The position numbers and the translations under genes were made by a program. The notes beneath the pieces are model-generated. The model did no database searches, was not told the origin of the DNA, and saw only the letters and a list, made by a program, of their open reading frames with translations. Of a DNA stretch of 47,978 nucleotides, positions 7,874-16,784 are shown piece by piece (position 1 is the stretch's first letter; each line of letters begins with the position of its first letter). Origin of the DNA: Bacteroidota bacterium (GTDB lineage Bacteria > Bacteroidota > Bacteroidia > Chitinophagales > Chitinophagaceae); the NCBI GenBank assembly GCA_018266615.1, contig JAFEAB010000041.1:1-47978 (forward strand), in the 5' to 3' direction.

Positions 7874-8884
7874 TTACTGCTGTTCAAATCTTCCGGAAGA
7901 AAGGCCAAGCCATCGAAGGGCATTTTGAAAAAATATTTTCTCTTTAACCTGTTGGCCAATATCCATTTTTGTAACCATCGCCCCGGATTTTAACTCTCCT
8001 AACGGGAACGGATAATCGCTGCCGAGGCAGATTTTATCTTCTCCTACTACATCCAGAATAAACTTCATCGCGAGCGGATCGTGCACCAGGCTGTCGATCC
8101 AGAAATGGCCAAGGTAATTTCGCGGGTTGACGTTATTATCAATGGCTACCAGGTCGGGGCGTACATTGAAGCCATGCTCAATACGTCCAATGGTTGCCGG
8201 GAAAGAGCCACCACCATGTGCAAAAGCCACCCGCAGTTTAGGAAATTTTTTAAACACCCCGCCAAATATCATCGAACAAATAGCCCGGGAGGTTTCGGCA
8301 GGCATACTCACCAGCCAGGGGAGCCAGTACCGTTGTATTTGATCCTGTCCCATCATTTCCCAGGGGTGCACAAACAGGGATGCATCCAATTTTTCCAGGG
8401 CCTCAAACAAGGGAAACAGAGAGGGGGCATTGAGATTGATTCCGTTAATATTGGTTCCAATTTCAAAACCGGGAAACTTCAATTCTTTGACGCACCGTTC
8501 GGCCTCCTGTATGCTTTTATCAATATCCTGAAGTGGAAGTGTTCCTATTCCAATGAAACGATGTGGGTACTTAGCTACCGTTTCTGCAATATGATCGTTG
8601 AAAAAGCGGGCGGTTTCAAGGCCATGTTCCGGTTTAGCCCAATAATTAAATAATACCGGAATGGTTGATAATACCTGAACTGAAATCCCGGTATCGTTCA
8701 TTTCAGCAATACGGGTACCGGCATCGAAGCAATTTTTCTCCACCACGCGGAACATCTTATCGCCCTTCATCATACAGGCTTCGCAATTCCGGTGTTCGAG
8801 ATGAATAAAATCGCCATACCCGAATTTCTGCACCCAATTAGGCATCCTGTCGGGCATGATGTGGGTGTGAATATCAATACGCAT
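7874..8884 (-). CDS. 2-amino-3-carboxymuconate-6-semialdehyde decarboxylase (ACMSD)
   Basis: A 336-residue amidohydrolase-fold decarboxylase that turns ACMS, the product of 3-hydroxyanthranilate dioxygenase, into 2-aminomuconate 6-semialdehyde. This diverts carbon from quinolinate/NAD formation. Zinc ligands are visible: His6 and His8 in DIHTHIMP, a His in FVHPWEMMG, a His in VAFAHGGGSFP, and Asp in CLGSDYPFPLG. Length and motifs match the ACMSD branch more than generic amidohydrolases. It starts 7 bp after the dioxygenase stop, so the two form an operon on minus. Confidence 0.93.
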   Translation of the reverse strand: MRIDIHTHIMPDRMPNWVQKFGYGDFIHLEHRNCEACMMKGDKMFRVVEKNCFDAGTRIAEMNDTGISVQVLSTIPVLFNYWAKPEHGLETARFFNDHIAETVAKYPHRFIGIGTLPLQDIDKSIQEAERCVKELKFPGFEIGTNINGINLNAPSLFPLFEALEKLDASLFVHPWEMMGQDQIQRYWLPWLVSMPAETSRAICSMIFGGVFKKFPKLRVAFAHGGGSFPATIGRIEHGFNVRPDLVAIDNNVNPRNYLGHFWIDSLVHDPLAMKFILDVVGEDKICLGSDYPFPLGELKSGAMVTKMDIGQQVKEKIFFQNALRWLGLSSGRFEQQ

Positions 8885-8891
8885 CAGGAGG

Positions 8892-9416
8892 TTAGCCTTT
8901 TTTTACCGGTGCCGACATAACAGCACCACATTTATTACAGGTTCTTTTATCTGCATCTGCATAAAACCCTTCCATCACGGGCGGGAGTTGCTTTACGATA
9001 TCCGAAACGTGCAAATGCTCTTCGTATAATTTATTCCCACAACTTTCGCAATACCATAGGAACCCATCCTCTTCAACACCCCGTACTTTCTCTATCACCA
9101 AACCAACGGTATTGGGCCCACGCTGCGGCGAGTGCGGTGTTTTCGGGGGAAGTAAAAACATGTCCCCTTCCCGGATTTCAATATCCCTGGGTTTTCCACC
9201 ATCAATGATCTTCAGTACAATATCCCCTTCCACCTGATAATACAATTCCTCCGATTCATTATAGTGATAATCTTTCCGGGAATTAGGCCCCCCCACCACC
9301 ATCACTATGAAATTCTCGGCATCTTTATAAATGCATTGATTACCAACCGGAGGTTTTAAAAGGCTCCGGTTATCGTTTATCCAATTTTTAAGATTGAAGG
9401 GGGCAGCTATTGACAT
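8892..9416 (-). CDS. nbaC: 3-hydroxyanthranilate 3,4-dioxygenase
   Basis: Opens the ring of 3-hydroxyanthranilate to ACMS with Fe(II) and O2. The start at 9416 (MSIAAPF) is chosen. It gives 174 residues, the normal length of bacterial HAAO, and places the ligands at His51, Glu57 and His95 with substrate arginines 47 and 99. An upstream ATG at 9482 would overlap the divergent dehydrogenase and add a basic, non-conserved tail. The C-terminus carries a rubredoxin-like site formed by two CxxC pairs (Cys123/126 and Cys160/163), present in bacterial and fungal enzymes. First gene of the minus-strand arm of the cluster. Confidence 0.96.
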   Translation of the reverse strand: MSIAAPFNLKNWINDNRSLLKPPVGNQCIYKDAENFIVMVVGGPNSRKDYHYNESEELYYQVEGDIVLKIIDGGKPRDIEIREGDMFLLPPKTPHSPQRGPNTVGLVIEKVRGVEEDGFLWYCESCGNKLYEEHLHVSDIVKQLPPVMEGFYADADKRTCNKCGAVMSAPVKKG

Positions 9417-9464
9417 GTAAGGGAATATTTTGCGTAGAAAATTACGATTTTTTTTGAGAATGGT

Positions 9465-9472
9465 TACCTTTA
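9465..9472 (+). promoter_or_regulatory. Candidate -7 box (TACCTTTA) abutting the aldehyde dehydrogenase start
   Basis: TACCTTTA matches seven of eight positions of TAnnTTTG-like boxes and is separated by exactly 4 nt (ACCC) from the ATG at 9477. Initiation 5-7 nt after the box would give a leaderless mRNA. No clear -33 element is seen. Confidence 0.4.
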
Positions 9473-9476
9473 ACCC

Positions 9477-10946
9477 ATGCATAATGCTATTCCATTTAAA
9501 CTGGAAAATTTCATCAATGGCCAGTTTGTTCCTCCCGTATCACAGAATTACATTCCATCTATAAACCCCGCTACCGGCGATCAGATCAATGATATCCCCA
9601 ATAGCAATGCGGCTGATGTTGCCATAGCGGTGGAAGCAGCCGAAAAGGCATTTCCTGCATGGAGTAACGGCGCTGCCGAAATGCGGTTTACTATTCTGAA
9701 TAAAATAGCAGAGCAGATACACAACAAGTTGGATGAATTGGCATTGGCTGAAACCAATGATAACGGGAAACCACTTTGGTTAAGCAAAGAAGTGGATATT
9801 CCCCGTGCTTCTGCCAATTTTCGCTTTTTTGCCACGGCGGCCATGCAATTTGCTTCAGAAAGCCACAGCGTGGAAAACAAAGCCATCAATTACACTTTGC
9901 GGCAGCCTATTGGCATTGTTGGATGCATCTCCCCCTGGAATCTTCCCTTGTATTTATTTACCTGGAAAATTGCGCCTGCCCTGGCTGCAGGAAACTGTGT
10001 CATTGCAAAGCCTTCCGAAGTAACACCGCTCACTGCGTATCTTCTGGGGAGGATCTGCCAGGAAGCAGGCCTACCTCCGGGTGTATTAAATATAGTGCAT
10101 GGAACCGGCCCGCAATGTGGGGAAGCCATGGTGAAGCATCCAAAAATAAAAGCTATATCTTTTACAGGAAGTACCCGGGCGGGTAAACAAATTGCAGAGA
10201 TTGCCGCACCCATGTTTAAAAAGATTTCCCTTGAACTTGGGGGGAAAAACCCCAACCTCATATTTGCTGATTGCGATTGGGAAAATATGATGGAGACCAC
10301 ACTCAGATCATCCTTCTCAAATCAGGGACAAATTTGCCTTTGTGGTAGCCGGATCTTAATTGAAGAATCAGTATATGAAAAATTCAAATTGGAATTTGTA
10401 GAAAAGGTAAAAAAAATAAAAATAGGCGACCCGCTTCTCAATGAAAACAAAATGGGTGCGGTAGTTAGTGAATTGCATTATAAAAAGATACTGGGCTGTA
10501 TCCAACTGGCTAAAGAAGAAGGGGGTAAAATACTTACCGGAGGAAATTCCATTAATCCCAGTAACCGGTGTTCGCATGGATTCTTTATTGAACCCACAGT
10601 TCTGGAAGGGCTGGGGCCTTCCTGCCGTACCAACCAGGAAGAAATTTTTGGCCCGGTGGTTACCCTTCAGCCATTTAAAAATACAGAGGACGCACTCCGG
10701 CTGGCCAATGATAGCCAATATGGGCTCGCCTGTTCGGTATGGACTTCCGATATCAACCGGGCAAATTTGATTGCCTCAAAAATACAGGCCGGCATAGTTT
10801 GGATAAATTGCTGGCTTCACCGCGACCTCCGTACACCCTTTGGAGGCACTGCCAATAGCGGCGTCGGACGCGAAGGGGGATGGGAAGCCATGCGCTTTTT
10901 CACGGAACCAAAAAATATTTGTATCGCTTTTAATAATTCTAAATAA
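9477..10946 (+). CDS. 2-aminomuconate 6-semialdehyde dehydrogenase (aldehyde dehydrogenase family)
   Basis: A 489-residue NAD-dependent aldehyde dehydrogenase. Asn155 (SPWNLPL), Glu253 (LELGGKNPN) and the nucleophile Cys287 in NQGQICLCG are in place. The QICLCG form of the catalytic loop is typical of the muconic semialdehyde dehydrogenase branch. Lying between HAAO/ACMSD and kynureninase, it most likely oxidises the ACMSD product to 2-aminomuconate. The alternative, a 2-hydroxymuconic semialdehyde dehydrogenase, is less likely because no catechol meta-cleavage genes are present. Its stop overlaps the next ATG (TAATG). Confidence 0.93.
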   Translation: MHNAIPFKLENFINGQFVPPVSQNYIPSINPATGDQINDIPNSNAADVAIAVEAAEKAFPAWSNGAAEMRFTILNKIAEQIHNKLDELALAETNDNGKPLWLSKEVDIPRASANFRFFATAAMQFASESHSVENKAINYTLRQPIGIVGCISPWNLPLYLFTWKIAPALAAGNCVIAKPSEVTPLTAYLLGRICQEAGLPPGVLNIVHGTGPQCGEAMVKHPKIKAISFTGSTRAGKQIAEIAAPMFKKISLELGGKNPNLIFADCDWENMMETTLRSSFSNQGQICLCGSRILIEESVYEKFKLEFVEKVKKIKIGDPLLNENKMGAVVSELHYKKILGCIQLAKEEGGKILTGGNSINPSNRCSHGFFIEPTVLEGLGPSCRTNQEEIFGPVVTLQPFKNTEDALRLANDSQYGLACSVWTSDINRANLIASKIQAGIVWINCWLHRDLRTPFGGTANSGVGREGGWEAMRFFTEPKNICIAFNNSK

Positions 10947-11401
10947 TGGCAAAAAAAATAATGCCAGGCAAACCCAAAATGCAAGTTGCTCCATCTGTAA
11001 TAAGCACGAAAGCTGCAGCAAAACCATTAGGCGCTTACCCCCATGCAAGGGTGTTGGGTAACCTGGTATTTCTCTCCGGTATCGGCCCCAGGAATGCAAA
11101 AGATAACAGCATACCGGGGCTCATTCTCGATAAAAATGGAAACATCAAATCCTATGATATTGAGGCAGAATGCCATTCCGTATTTGCCAATGTTAAATCT
11201 GTATTGGAAGCTGCCGGAAGCTCCTGGGAAAAAATTGTAGATGTAACGGTTTTTCTTACCCACATGAAAAAAGATTTTCCGGTCTATAATAAAATCTATG
11301 GCGACTATTTCAAAAATGTTGAGGCTTGCCGAACCACCGTTGAAGTAAAGAGCCTGCCCACACCCATTGCCATCGAATTAAAAGTAATTGCCACCCTATA
11401 G
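10946..11401 (+). CDS. RidA-family 2-aminomuconate deaminase
   Basis: A 151-residue YjgF/RidA-fold protein, longer than the roughly 128-residue RidA because of an N-terminal extension of about 20 residues. Core motifs are present: GAYPHARVLGNLVFLSGIGPRN, the helix NVKSVLEAAGSSWEKIVDVTVFLT, and the C-terminal CRTTVEVKSLPTPIAIELKVIA with the arginine that orients the substrate carboxylate. Context, one base inside the 2-aminomuconate semialdehyde dehydrogenase gene, points to hydrolytic deamination of 2-aminomuconate to 4-oxalocrotonate rather than general imine detoxification. The function is inferred from position and subfamily resemblance. Confidence 0.88.
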   Translation: MAKKIMPGKPKMQVAPSVISTKAAAKPLGAYPHARVLGNLVFLSGIGPRNAKDNSIPGLILDKNGNIKSYDIEAECHSVFANVKSVLEAAGSSWEKIVDVTVFLTHMKKDFPVYNKIYGDYFKNVEACRTTVEVKSLPTPIAIELKVIATL

Positions 11402-11407
11402 TTTATT

Positions 11408-12688
11408 ATGAAATTTGAAAATACCATCGATTTCGCAAAACAATTAGATAATGAAGACCCGGTAAAGGCCTTTCGGGAAAAATTTTATGTCCCTTATATT
11501 CATAAAAAGGATGCCATATATTTTACCGGCAATTCTTTAGGCTTGCAAGCCAAGGCAGTTCAGGAACATATATTAGATGAGCTGGAAGACTGGGCAAGTT
11601 ATGGAGTGGAAGGTCATTTCTACGCGCGGAATCCCTGGGTAAGCTACCATGAACTTTTTCCGCCCTTACTGGCCCCTATTGTAGGGGCAAAAGAAGAAGA
11701 ATTGGTAGTAATGAATCAACTTACCGTAAACCTTCATTTGTTGATGGCCAGCTTTTATCGCCCCACCCAACAACGATATAAAATTATTTGCGAAGCAAAG
11801 GCATTTCCTTCCGACCAATATGCATTTGACTCCCAGGTAAAGCTCCATGGCTTTGATCCCCGAAACGCGGTAATAGAAGTTACGGCTGCGGAAGGCGAAG
11901 CCTCCATAGGTACCGAGAGGATACTGAATGAAATTGAAAAGCATGGAAAGGAGACGGCCCTGGTGCTCTTTAGCGGAGTGAACTATTATAGTGGCGAAGT
12001 ATTCGATATGGAATCGATCGCCAAGGCCGCCCATACAGCCGGCGCATATTGTGGATTTGATTTAGCGCATGCAGCAGGAAATATCAGGCTGGCACTACAC
12101 GATTGGGAAGTAGATTTTGCAACCTGGTGTTCCTACAAATATCTAAACAGTGGCCCCGGCGGGGTTTCTGGCGTTTTCATTCACGAAAAACATGCAACCC
12201 AAAAATCCTTTCCACGACTTGCCGGATGGTGGGGCCAAAATAAGGAAACCCGGTTTGCGATGGGGCGCGAATTTGACCCGATCCCCACCGCAGAAGGCTG
12301 GCAACTAAGCAACGCTCCGGTACTAAGCATGGCGGCACATAAGGCCTCCTTACAGATCTTTGAAGAAGCAGGGTTTGAACACCTGCTCGAAAAAGCAGCT
12401 ATGCTTAGCAGTTACCTTTTCTTTATTATTGATGAAATTAATGCATCTCGGAAAGAAAAAATTATCGAAATTATTACCCCCCGCGATCCGGAAAAGCACG
12501 GTTGCCAGGTATCTATGCTCATGCTAAAAAGGGGGAAAGAAATATTTGAGAAACTAAAAGCTGAATCGGTAATAGCCGATTGGCGGGAGCCGAATGTAAT
12601 TCGAATTGCCCCTGTTCCCCTGTATAACAGTTATACCGAAATATTCCGTTTTGGAGAGATCATTTCAAAATTGCTTGCCAATGGCTAA
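11408..12688 (+). CDS. kynU: Kynureninase
   Basis: A 426-residue PLP enzyme that cleaves 3-hydroxykynurenine (and kynurenine) to 3-hydroxyanthranilate (or anthranilate) and alanine. The PLP lysine is Lys244 in CSYKYLNSGPGG. The cofactor-binding Asp218 is in GFDLAHAAGN, and GNSLGLQ near residue 42 is the N-terminal family signature. The W-G-Q-N segment (GWWGQNKETRF) matches kynureninases. It starts 6 bp after the deaminase and overlaps the monooxygenase start by 8 bp. Confidence 0.97.
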   Translation: MKFENTIDFAKQLDNEDPVKAFREKFYVPYIHKKDAIYFTGNSLGLQAKAVQEHILDELEDWASYGVEGHFYARNPWVSYHELFPPLLAPIVGAKEEELVVMNQLTVNLHLLMASFYRPTQQRYKIICEAKAFPSDQYAFDSQVKLHGFDPRNAVIEVTAAEGEASIGTERILNEIEKHGKETALVLFSGVNYYSGEVFDMESIAKAAHTAGAYCGFDLAHAAGNIRLALHDWEVDFATWCSYKYLNSGPGGVSGVFIHEKHATQKSFPRLAGWWGQNKETRFAMGREFDPIPTAEGWQLSNAPVLSMAAHKASLQIFEEAGFEHLLEKAAMLSSYLFFIIDEINASRKEKIIEIITPRDPEKHGCQVSMLMLKRGKEIFEKLKAESVIADWREPNVIRIAPVPLYNSYTEIFRFGEIISKLLANG

Positions 12689-14030
12689 AAAAAAGCTGGT
12701 AATTATTGGCGCCGGACTGGTAGGTTCATTATTGGGAATTTTCCTTTCCCGAAGGGGCTACCGGGTAAGCCTATTCGAAAGAAGGCCAGACATGCGGGAT
12801 CACGCCATATCGGCCGGAAGATCGATAAACCTCGCCCTAAGCGACCGGGGGATAAAAGCATTGGAGGAGGTAGGCATCATGGATTCTATCCGGGAAATTG
12901 CCATCCCCATGCACGGAAGAAGAATCCACAATGCCGATGGCAGCAGCGCTTTTCAACCCTACGGCAAGGAAGGTCAATATATCAATTCCGTTTCGAGAGG
13001 GGAACTCAATGCCAGGCTGATGGATCTTGCCGAAGAAAATGGGGTAGATATCTTTTTTAACCGGCGTTGCACAAATATCGAATGGGATAGGAACCTCATT
13101 CATTTCACTTCCGAACAGGAAGCAAGGCAGGATGCCGTGGATGCCGACCTGATATTTGGTGCCGATGGCGCTTATTCGGCAGCCAGGCTAACACACCAGT
13201 TGCAACACGACCGGTTTCAATACCAACAATATTATATTGATTTCGGCTATAAAGAGTTGGCAATACCTCCAGGAACAAAGGGTGAATTTCAACTGGAGCA
13301 AAATGCGCTCCACATCTGGCCAAGGGGAAATTATATGCTGATAGCACTTCCCAATACAGATGCCAGTTTCACATGCACCCTGTTTTTTCCTTTTGAAGGA
13401 AATCCTTCATTTGAATCGCTCAACAACCCCCAGGCAGTCAGGGAATTTTTTAATGAACATTTTACCGACGCCTCTCAACTGATGCCTAACCTGGAAGAAC
13501 AATTTGCGCATAACCCAACCTCCTCCCTGGTAACTATAAAATGTTATCCATGGGTCCGGGAAGATAAATTTGCCCTGATTGGCGATGCCGCCCACGCCAT
13601 TGTTCCGTTTTTTGGACAGGGGATGAATTGCGGATTTGAAGACTGCTCTGTGCTGGATAAACTGGTAAGCAAATACGAGGGCGACTGGAAATCGATTCTT
13701 CCGGCTTTTCAGGAATTAAGAAAGCCGGATTGTGATGCCATTGCCGATCTTGCAATAAATAATTTTGTAGAGATGCGTGATAAAGTGGCAGACCCTGAAT
13801 TTTTACTACAGAAAAAGATAGAGGCGGCTTTCTCCAAAAAGCATCCCGATAAATGGACTCCGGCTTATTCAATGGTTACCTTTAGTCCGGAAATCAGGTA
13901 CAGCGAGGCCTTAAACCGTGGCCTTAAACAGGAAGCGATCATGCGAAAAATAATGCAAATGAATCGCATTGAAACAATCTGGGATTCGACTGAAATAGAA
14001 CAACAAATTTTAAAATATCTGGCAGAATAA
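12681..14030 (+). CDS. kmo: Kynurenine 3-monooxygenase
   Basis: A 449-residue class A flavin monooxygenase that hydroxylates kynurenine with NADPH and O2. The FAD dinucleotide-binding motif GAGLVG is at residues 10-15, followed by FLSRRGYRVSLFERR. The second FAD motif GDAAHAIVPFFGQGMNCGFEDC is near residue 300. The ATG at 12681 (MAKKKLVIIGAG) is preferred because a longer frame from 12606 reads 25 residues of the kynureninase 3' end in another frame. The mitochondrial membrane anchor of animal KMO is not evident. Co-translated with kynU. Confidence 0.97.
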   Translation: MAKKKLVIIGAGLVGSLLGIFLSRRGYRVSLFERRPDMRDHAISAGRSINLALSDRGIKALEEVGIMDSIREIAIPMHGRRIHNADGSSAFQPYGKEGQYINSVSRGELNARLMDLAEENGVDIFFNRRCTNIEWDRNLIHFTSEQEARQDAVDADLIFGADGAYSAARLTHQLQHDRFQYQQYYIDFGYKELAIPPGTKGEFQLEQNALHIWPRGNYMLIALPNTDASFTCTLFFPFEGNPSFESLNNPQAVREFFNEHFTDASQLMPNLEEQFAHNPTSSLVTIKCYPWVREDKFALIGDAAHAIVPFFGQGMNCGFEDCSVLDKLVSKYEGDWKSILPAFQELRKPDCDAIADLAINNFVEMRDKVADPEFLLQKKIEAAFSKKHPDKWTPAYSMVTFSPEIRYSEALNRGLKQEAIMRKIMQMNRIETIWDSTEIEQQILKYLAE

Positions 14031-14036
14031 AGCTAC

Positions 14037-14651
14037 ATGTATCAATTTGAATACTTCACAGAGAAGGATATCCAAAAGGTTGAAGAAATAATTCAAAATA
14101 ACCCTTTTGCTATGGTGGTTGGCACTGCCTCCAATGGCTTCCCGGTTGCCACCCAGTTGCCCCTGGAACTAATTCGCAGAGAGAACGGAATATATTTAAG
14201 GGGGCACATGATGAAAGGGGCTGCGCATCACCTCGCCCTAGAGAAAAATAATAAGGTAATGGCCCTATTTACCGGCCCCCACCACTATATTAGTGCAAGC
14301 TGGTATAACAAAAAGAATGTAGCAAGTACCTGGAATTACGTTAGTATCCAGGCAACAGGAAATATTCATTTTACCGATGAATATGAAACCATAAAAATCC
14401 TGGAAGAAATCACGGATAAATACGAGAAAGCTGACTCCCCCTCTTCATTCTCCAAACTTAGCGAAACCTATATTTCAGAAATGGCAAAGTATGTAGCCGG
14501 TTTTGAAATTAAGATCGAAAAAATGGAAAATGTTTTTAAACTGAGCCAGAATCATCCAAAAGATACCCGGTTGGGAATTATCAGCGCCCTGGAAGAAAAA
14601 AATTCTGAGAATGCAACCGCAATTGCAAAACTTATGAAAGCCCGGCTTTAA
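14037..14651 (+). CDS. PaiB-like FMN-binding protein, putative negative transcriptional regulator
   Basis: A 204-residue protein with the PaiB family layout: an N-terminal MYQFEYFTEKD, PFAMVVG near residue 22, the LPLEL strand, and the conserved block GPHHYISASWYNKKNVASTWNYVSIQATG in the middle. The fold is a split-barrel flavin-binding domain. In Bacillus, PaiB is named as a regulator of sporulation and protease genes. DNA binding is not obvious from this sequence, so either a regulatory or a flavin-linked catalytic role is possible. It follows kmo by 6 bp, as last gene of the plus-strand catabolic operon. Confidence 0.88.
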   Translation: MYQFEYFTEKDIQKVEEIIQNNPFAMVVGTASNGFPVATQLPLELIRRENGIYLRGHMMKGAAHHLALEKNNKVMALFTGPHHYISASWYNKKNVASTWNYVSIQATGNIHFTDEYETIKILEEITDKYEKADSPSSFSKLSETYISEMAKYVAGFEIKIEKMENVFKLSQNHPKDTRLGIISALEEKNSENATAIAKLMKARL

Positions 14652-14794
14652 GTAAACTGGCAATATTTAGTTTTCATATGCTGTTGTTTCTCTTCTTTCG
14701 CTCCGATTATTAATCTTCTTAAAGGAATTACTATTCCTATCATAAAGCAGTTCAAATAGCAAGTAACTGGTTACCTAAACACAGGAGCAATGCG

Positions 14795-14801
14795 TACCTT
14801 G
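14795..14801 (+). promoter_or_regulatory. Probable -7 promoter box (TACCTTG) for pyrF
   Basis: TACCTTG, followed by CAGCC, resembles TAnnTTTG with one T missing. A start near 14808 would lie downstream of the ATG at 14790, which supports the internal ATG at 14835 as the true pyrF start. Pattern match only. Confidence 0.35.
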
Positions 14802-14834
14802 CAGCCAACTCTTGAAATTGATAAAGATAATATC

Positions 14835-15656
14835 ATGAAGAAAAAGGAACTGGAAGCCCAAATAAATGCGAAAAAGACCTTTCTGTGTGTGGGATTAGAT
14901 ACCGATCCAAATCAAATACCTGCACATTTAAAAAAACAAAAAGATTCGGTCATTGAATTCAACAGGCAAATTATTGATGCTACAAAAGAATTTTGCGTAG
15001 CCTATAAATTAAACACGGCCTTTTATGAGGCGCTTGGTGCAAAAGGTTGGGAAATAATGGAACAAACGGTAAACTATATTCCATCTACGCATTTAAAAAT
15101 AGCCGATGCAAAACGTGGGGATATTGGCAACACTTCCTCCCAATATGCAAGGGCCTTTTTTGATATCCTGCAATTTGATGCCATCACAGTAGCCCCTTAT
15201 ATGGGCGAAGACAGCATCCGGCCATTTTTAGAGTATGAAAACAAATGGACCATCGTTCTTGGACTTACCAGTAATAAAGGGGCCGAAAATTTTGAGCTTA
15301 AAAGATTACAGGAATCAGGAAGATATCTTTATCAAAAAGTACTGGAAACAGCCGCCCAATGGGGCTCGGTTAATAACCTCATGTTTGTGGTGGGTGCAAC
15401 CCAGTCTGAATACTTCGCGGAGGTAAGAAAAATTGTACCCAACCACTTCCTGTTGGTGCCCGGGTTGGGGTTCCAAGGTGGAAGCCTTACTGATGTATCC
15501 AGGTATGGGTTGAACAAAGAAGTTGGAATGTTGGTAAATGCATCCCGAGCCATTATATATGCCGGGGAACATGAAGATTTTGCCAAAGAATCGGCTGCTA
15601 TAGCTGCCCAATACGCTACCGAAATGAGCACCATGATATCCAAATATGTGTCATAG
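14835..15656 (+). CDS. pyrF: Orotidine 5'-phosphate decarboxylase, type 2
   Basis: A 273-residue OMP decarboxylase giving UMP, the last step of de novo pyrimidine synthesis. The catalytic tetrad lies in DAKRGDIGNT, with Asp91, Lys93 and Asp96. VGLDTDP at 19-25 binds the nucleotide, and the phosphate loop LVPGLGFQGG is near the C-terminus. The length fits the longer type 2 family. The ATG at 14835 is chosen because the 15 extra residues from 14790 are not conserved in the family and probably lie in or before the promoter region. Confidence 0.95.
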   Translation: MKKKELEAQINAKKTFLCVGLDTDPNQIPAHLKKQKDSVIEFNRQIIDATKEFCVAYKLNTAFYEALGAKGWEIMEQTVNYIPSTHLKIADAKRGDIGNTSSQYARAFFDILQFDAITVAPYMGEDSIRPFLEYENKWTIVLGLTSNKGAENFELKRLQESGRYLYQKVLETAAQWGSVNNLMFVVGATQSEYFAEVRKIVPNHFLLVPGLGFQGGSLTDVSRYGLNKEVGMLVNASRAIIYAGEHEDFAKESAAIAAQYATEMSTMISKYVS

Positions 15657-15963
15657 CATCGCCTCTTTCAATATGTCCAACTAAACTTTAATTCCACCCC
15701 CAATAACTAAAATTTTAGGGGATATATAAATCCCGTGTAAAAAGGCCAGGAAACAAATAACGGCAATCCCCGGTTAAAAGAATAATTTTCTCATTGATCC
15801 CCAAAACCCGCCCATTGAATCAGGATGTTTTCATACAATGCAGGTATTAATAACCAGGATATTATTTTTCAGCATGTAGAAATACGGTCCATTAATATTG
15901 ACGGGGAAAATAGGAAAAAGCATTTCCTAAAAATGAAATCAACCTATGAAACAAATAAATATA
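15657..15963. other. Intergenic stretch without recognised feature
   Basis: About 300 bp between pyrF and the first repeat copy. It is AT-rich, and short open frames such as 15825-16013 run into the repeat and show no family features. No terminator-like hairpin with a T-tract was found after pyrF. Confidence 0.5.
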
Positions 15964-16060
15964 AATTTATCCGTATTAAACGTATATACCCGTTAAAAAA
16001 CGGATTGAAATAAAAATATTTCGTAACTTTTTTGTGGGGCGGGGCTTGAGGTTCCCCTAC
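15964..16060. repeat. Structured repeat element, copy 1
   Basis: First of four copies of an approximately 85-bp core (15976-16060) that starts TTAAACGTATA and ends GGTTCCCCTAC, with about 12 bp of weaker upstream similarity. Two potential hairpins are present: CCGTT/AACGG near the start, and GTGGGG paired with CCCCTAC at the end. Here the first arm reads CGTTAAA, so the alternative TTAAACG/CGTTTAA pairing is broken by one base. Confidence 0.9.
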
Positions 16061-16244
16061 ACTTTCCAATAATAAATTTCGTAAATCCCAATGCAAGGGA
16101 TCCCGGCGCCCATTGCTGCCAAATCTAATTTTTCCCCTTACCAGATTTCCCGATAATTATTTTTTTATCATTTTCAGTTCGGTGTACGCAATTGACCCAA
16201 TTTTCAATTTGAGCCAACGATTTTATCCAGAGAAATTTTCTGTC

Positions 16245-16329
16245 TTAAACGTATATACCCGTTTAAAAACGGATTGGAACAAAAATATTTCGTAGCTTTT
16301 TTGTGGGGCGGGGCTTGAGGTTCCCCTAC
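16245..16329. repeat. Structured repeat element, copy 2
   Basis: 85-bp core nearly identical to copy 1. It contains both the TTAAACG/CGTTTAA inverted repeat and the CCGTTT-AA-AAACGG hairpin, which overlap and exclude each other. It is joined to copy 1 by a 184-bp spacer that is itself repeated between copies 3 and 4. Confidence 0.9.
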
Positions 16330-16516
16330 GCTGACTAATAAAGTAATTAGCTTTCCTCATTTGCTGGCTAACCGGATATTCCAGATTGGATATTCTTAAT
16401 TTTCATCTACCCTTTTTTGCTATATTTCCTTTTCAAATCTTTCATTGCGTGGAGGTGCCATTTATCCTAATTCAAAAATTTGAATACCCCGGTCATACCT
16501 GGAAAATTTATCAGAA

Positions 16517-16601
16517 TTAAACGTATATACCCGTTTAAAAACGGGTCGGAACAAAAATATTTCGTAGCTTTTTTGTGGGGCGGAGTTTGCGGTTCCCCTA
16601 C
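16517..16601. repeat. Structured repeat element, copy 3
   Basis: 85-bp core with several substitutions. The first hairpin is extended to CCCGTTT/AAACGGG. The GC-rich second block reads CGGAGTTTGCGG instead of CGGGGCTTGAGG. The outer GGGG and CCCC are kept. Confidence 0.9.
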
Positions 16602-16784
16602 ACTTTCCAATAATAAATTTCGTAAATCTCAATGCAAGGGATCCCGGCGCCCATTGTTACCAAATCTAATTTTTCCCCTTACCTGATTTCCCGATAATTA
16701 TTTTTTTTCATTTTCAGTTCGGTGTACGCAATTGACCCAATTTTCAATTTGAGCCAACGATTTTATCCAGAGAAATTATCTGTC

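Larger units (their letters stand above)
16061..16784. repeat. Spacer duplication linking repeat copies
   Basis: The 184-bp spacer at 16061-16244 recurs at 16602-16784 with only a handful of changes; it contains GGGATCCCGGCGCCC and a CAATTGACCCAATTTTCAATTTG stretch in parts. Together with the flanking cores this is a duplicated block of about 354 bp with a period of 541 bp. The 187 bp at 16330-16516 between the blocks is not obviously related. No open reading frame here is convincing. Confidence 0.85.

Noticed and set aside
9417..9482. Longer N-terminus of 3-hydroxyanthranilate dioxygenase
   Set aside because: The extra 22 residues are basic and not part of the family; metal ligands fall at the standard numbers with the start at 9416.
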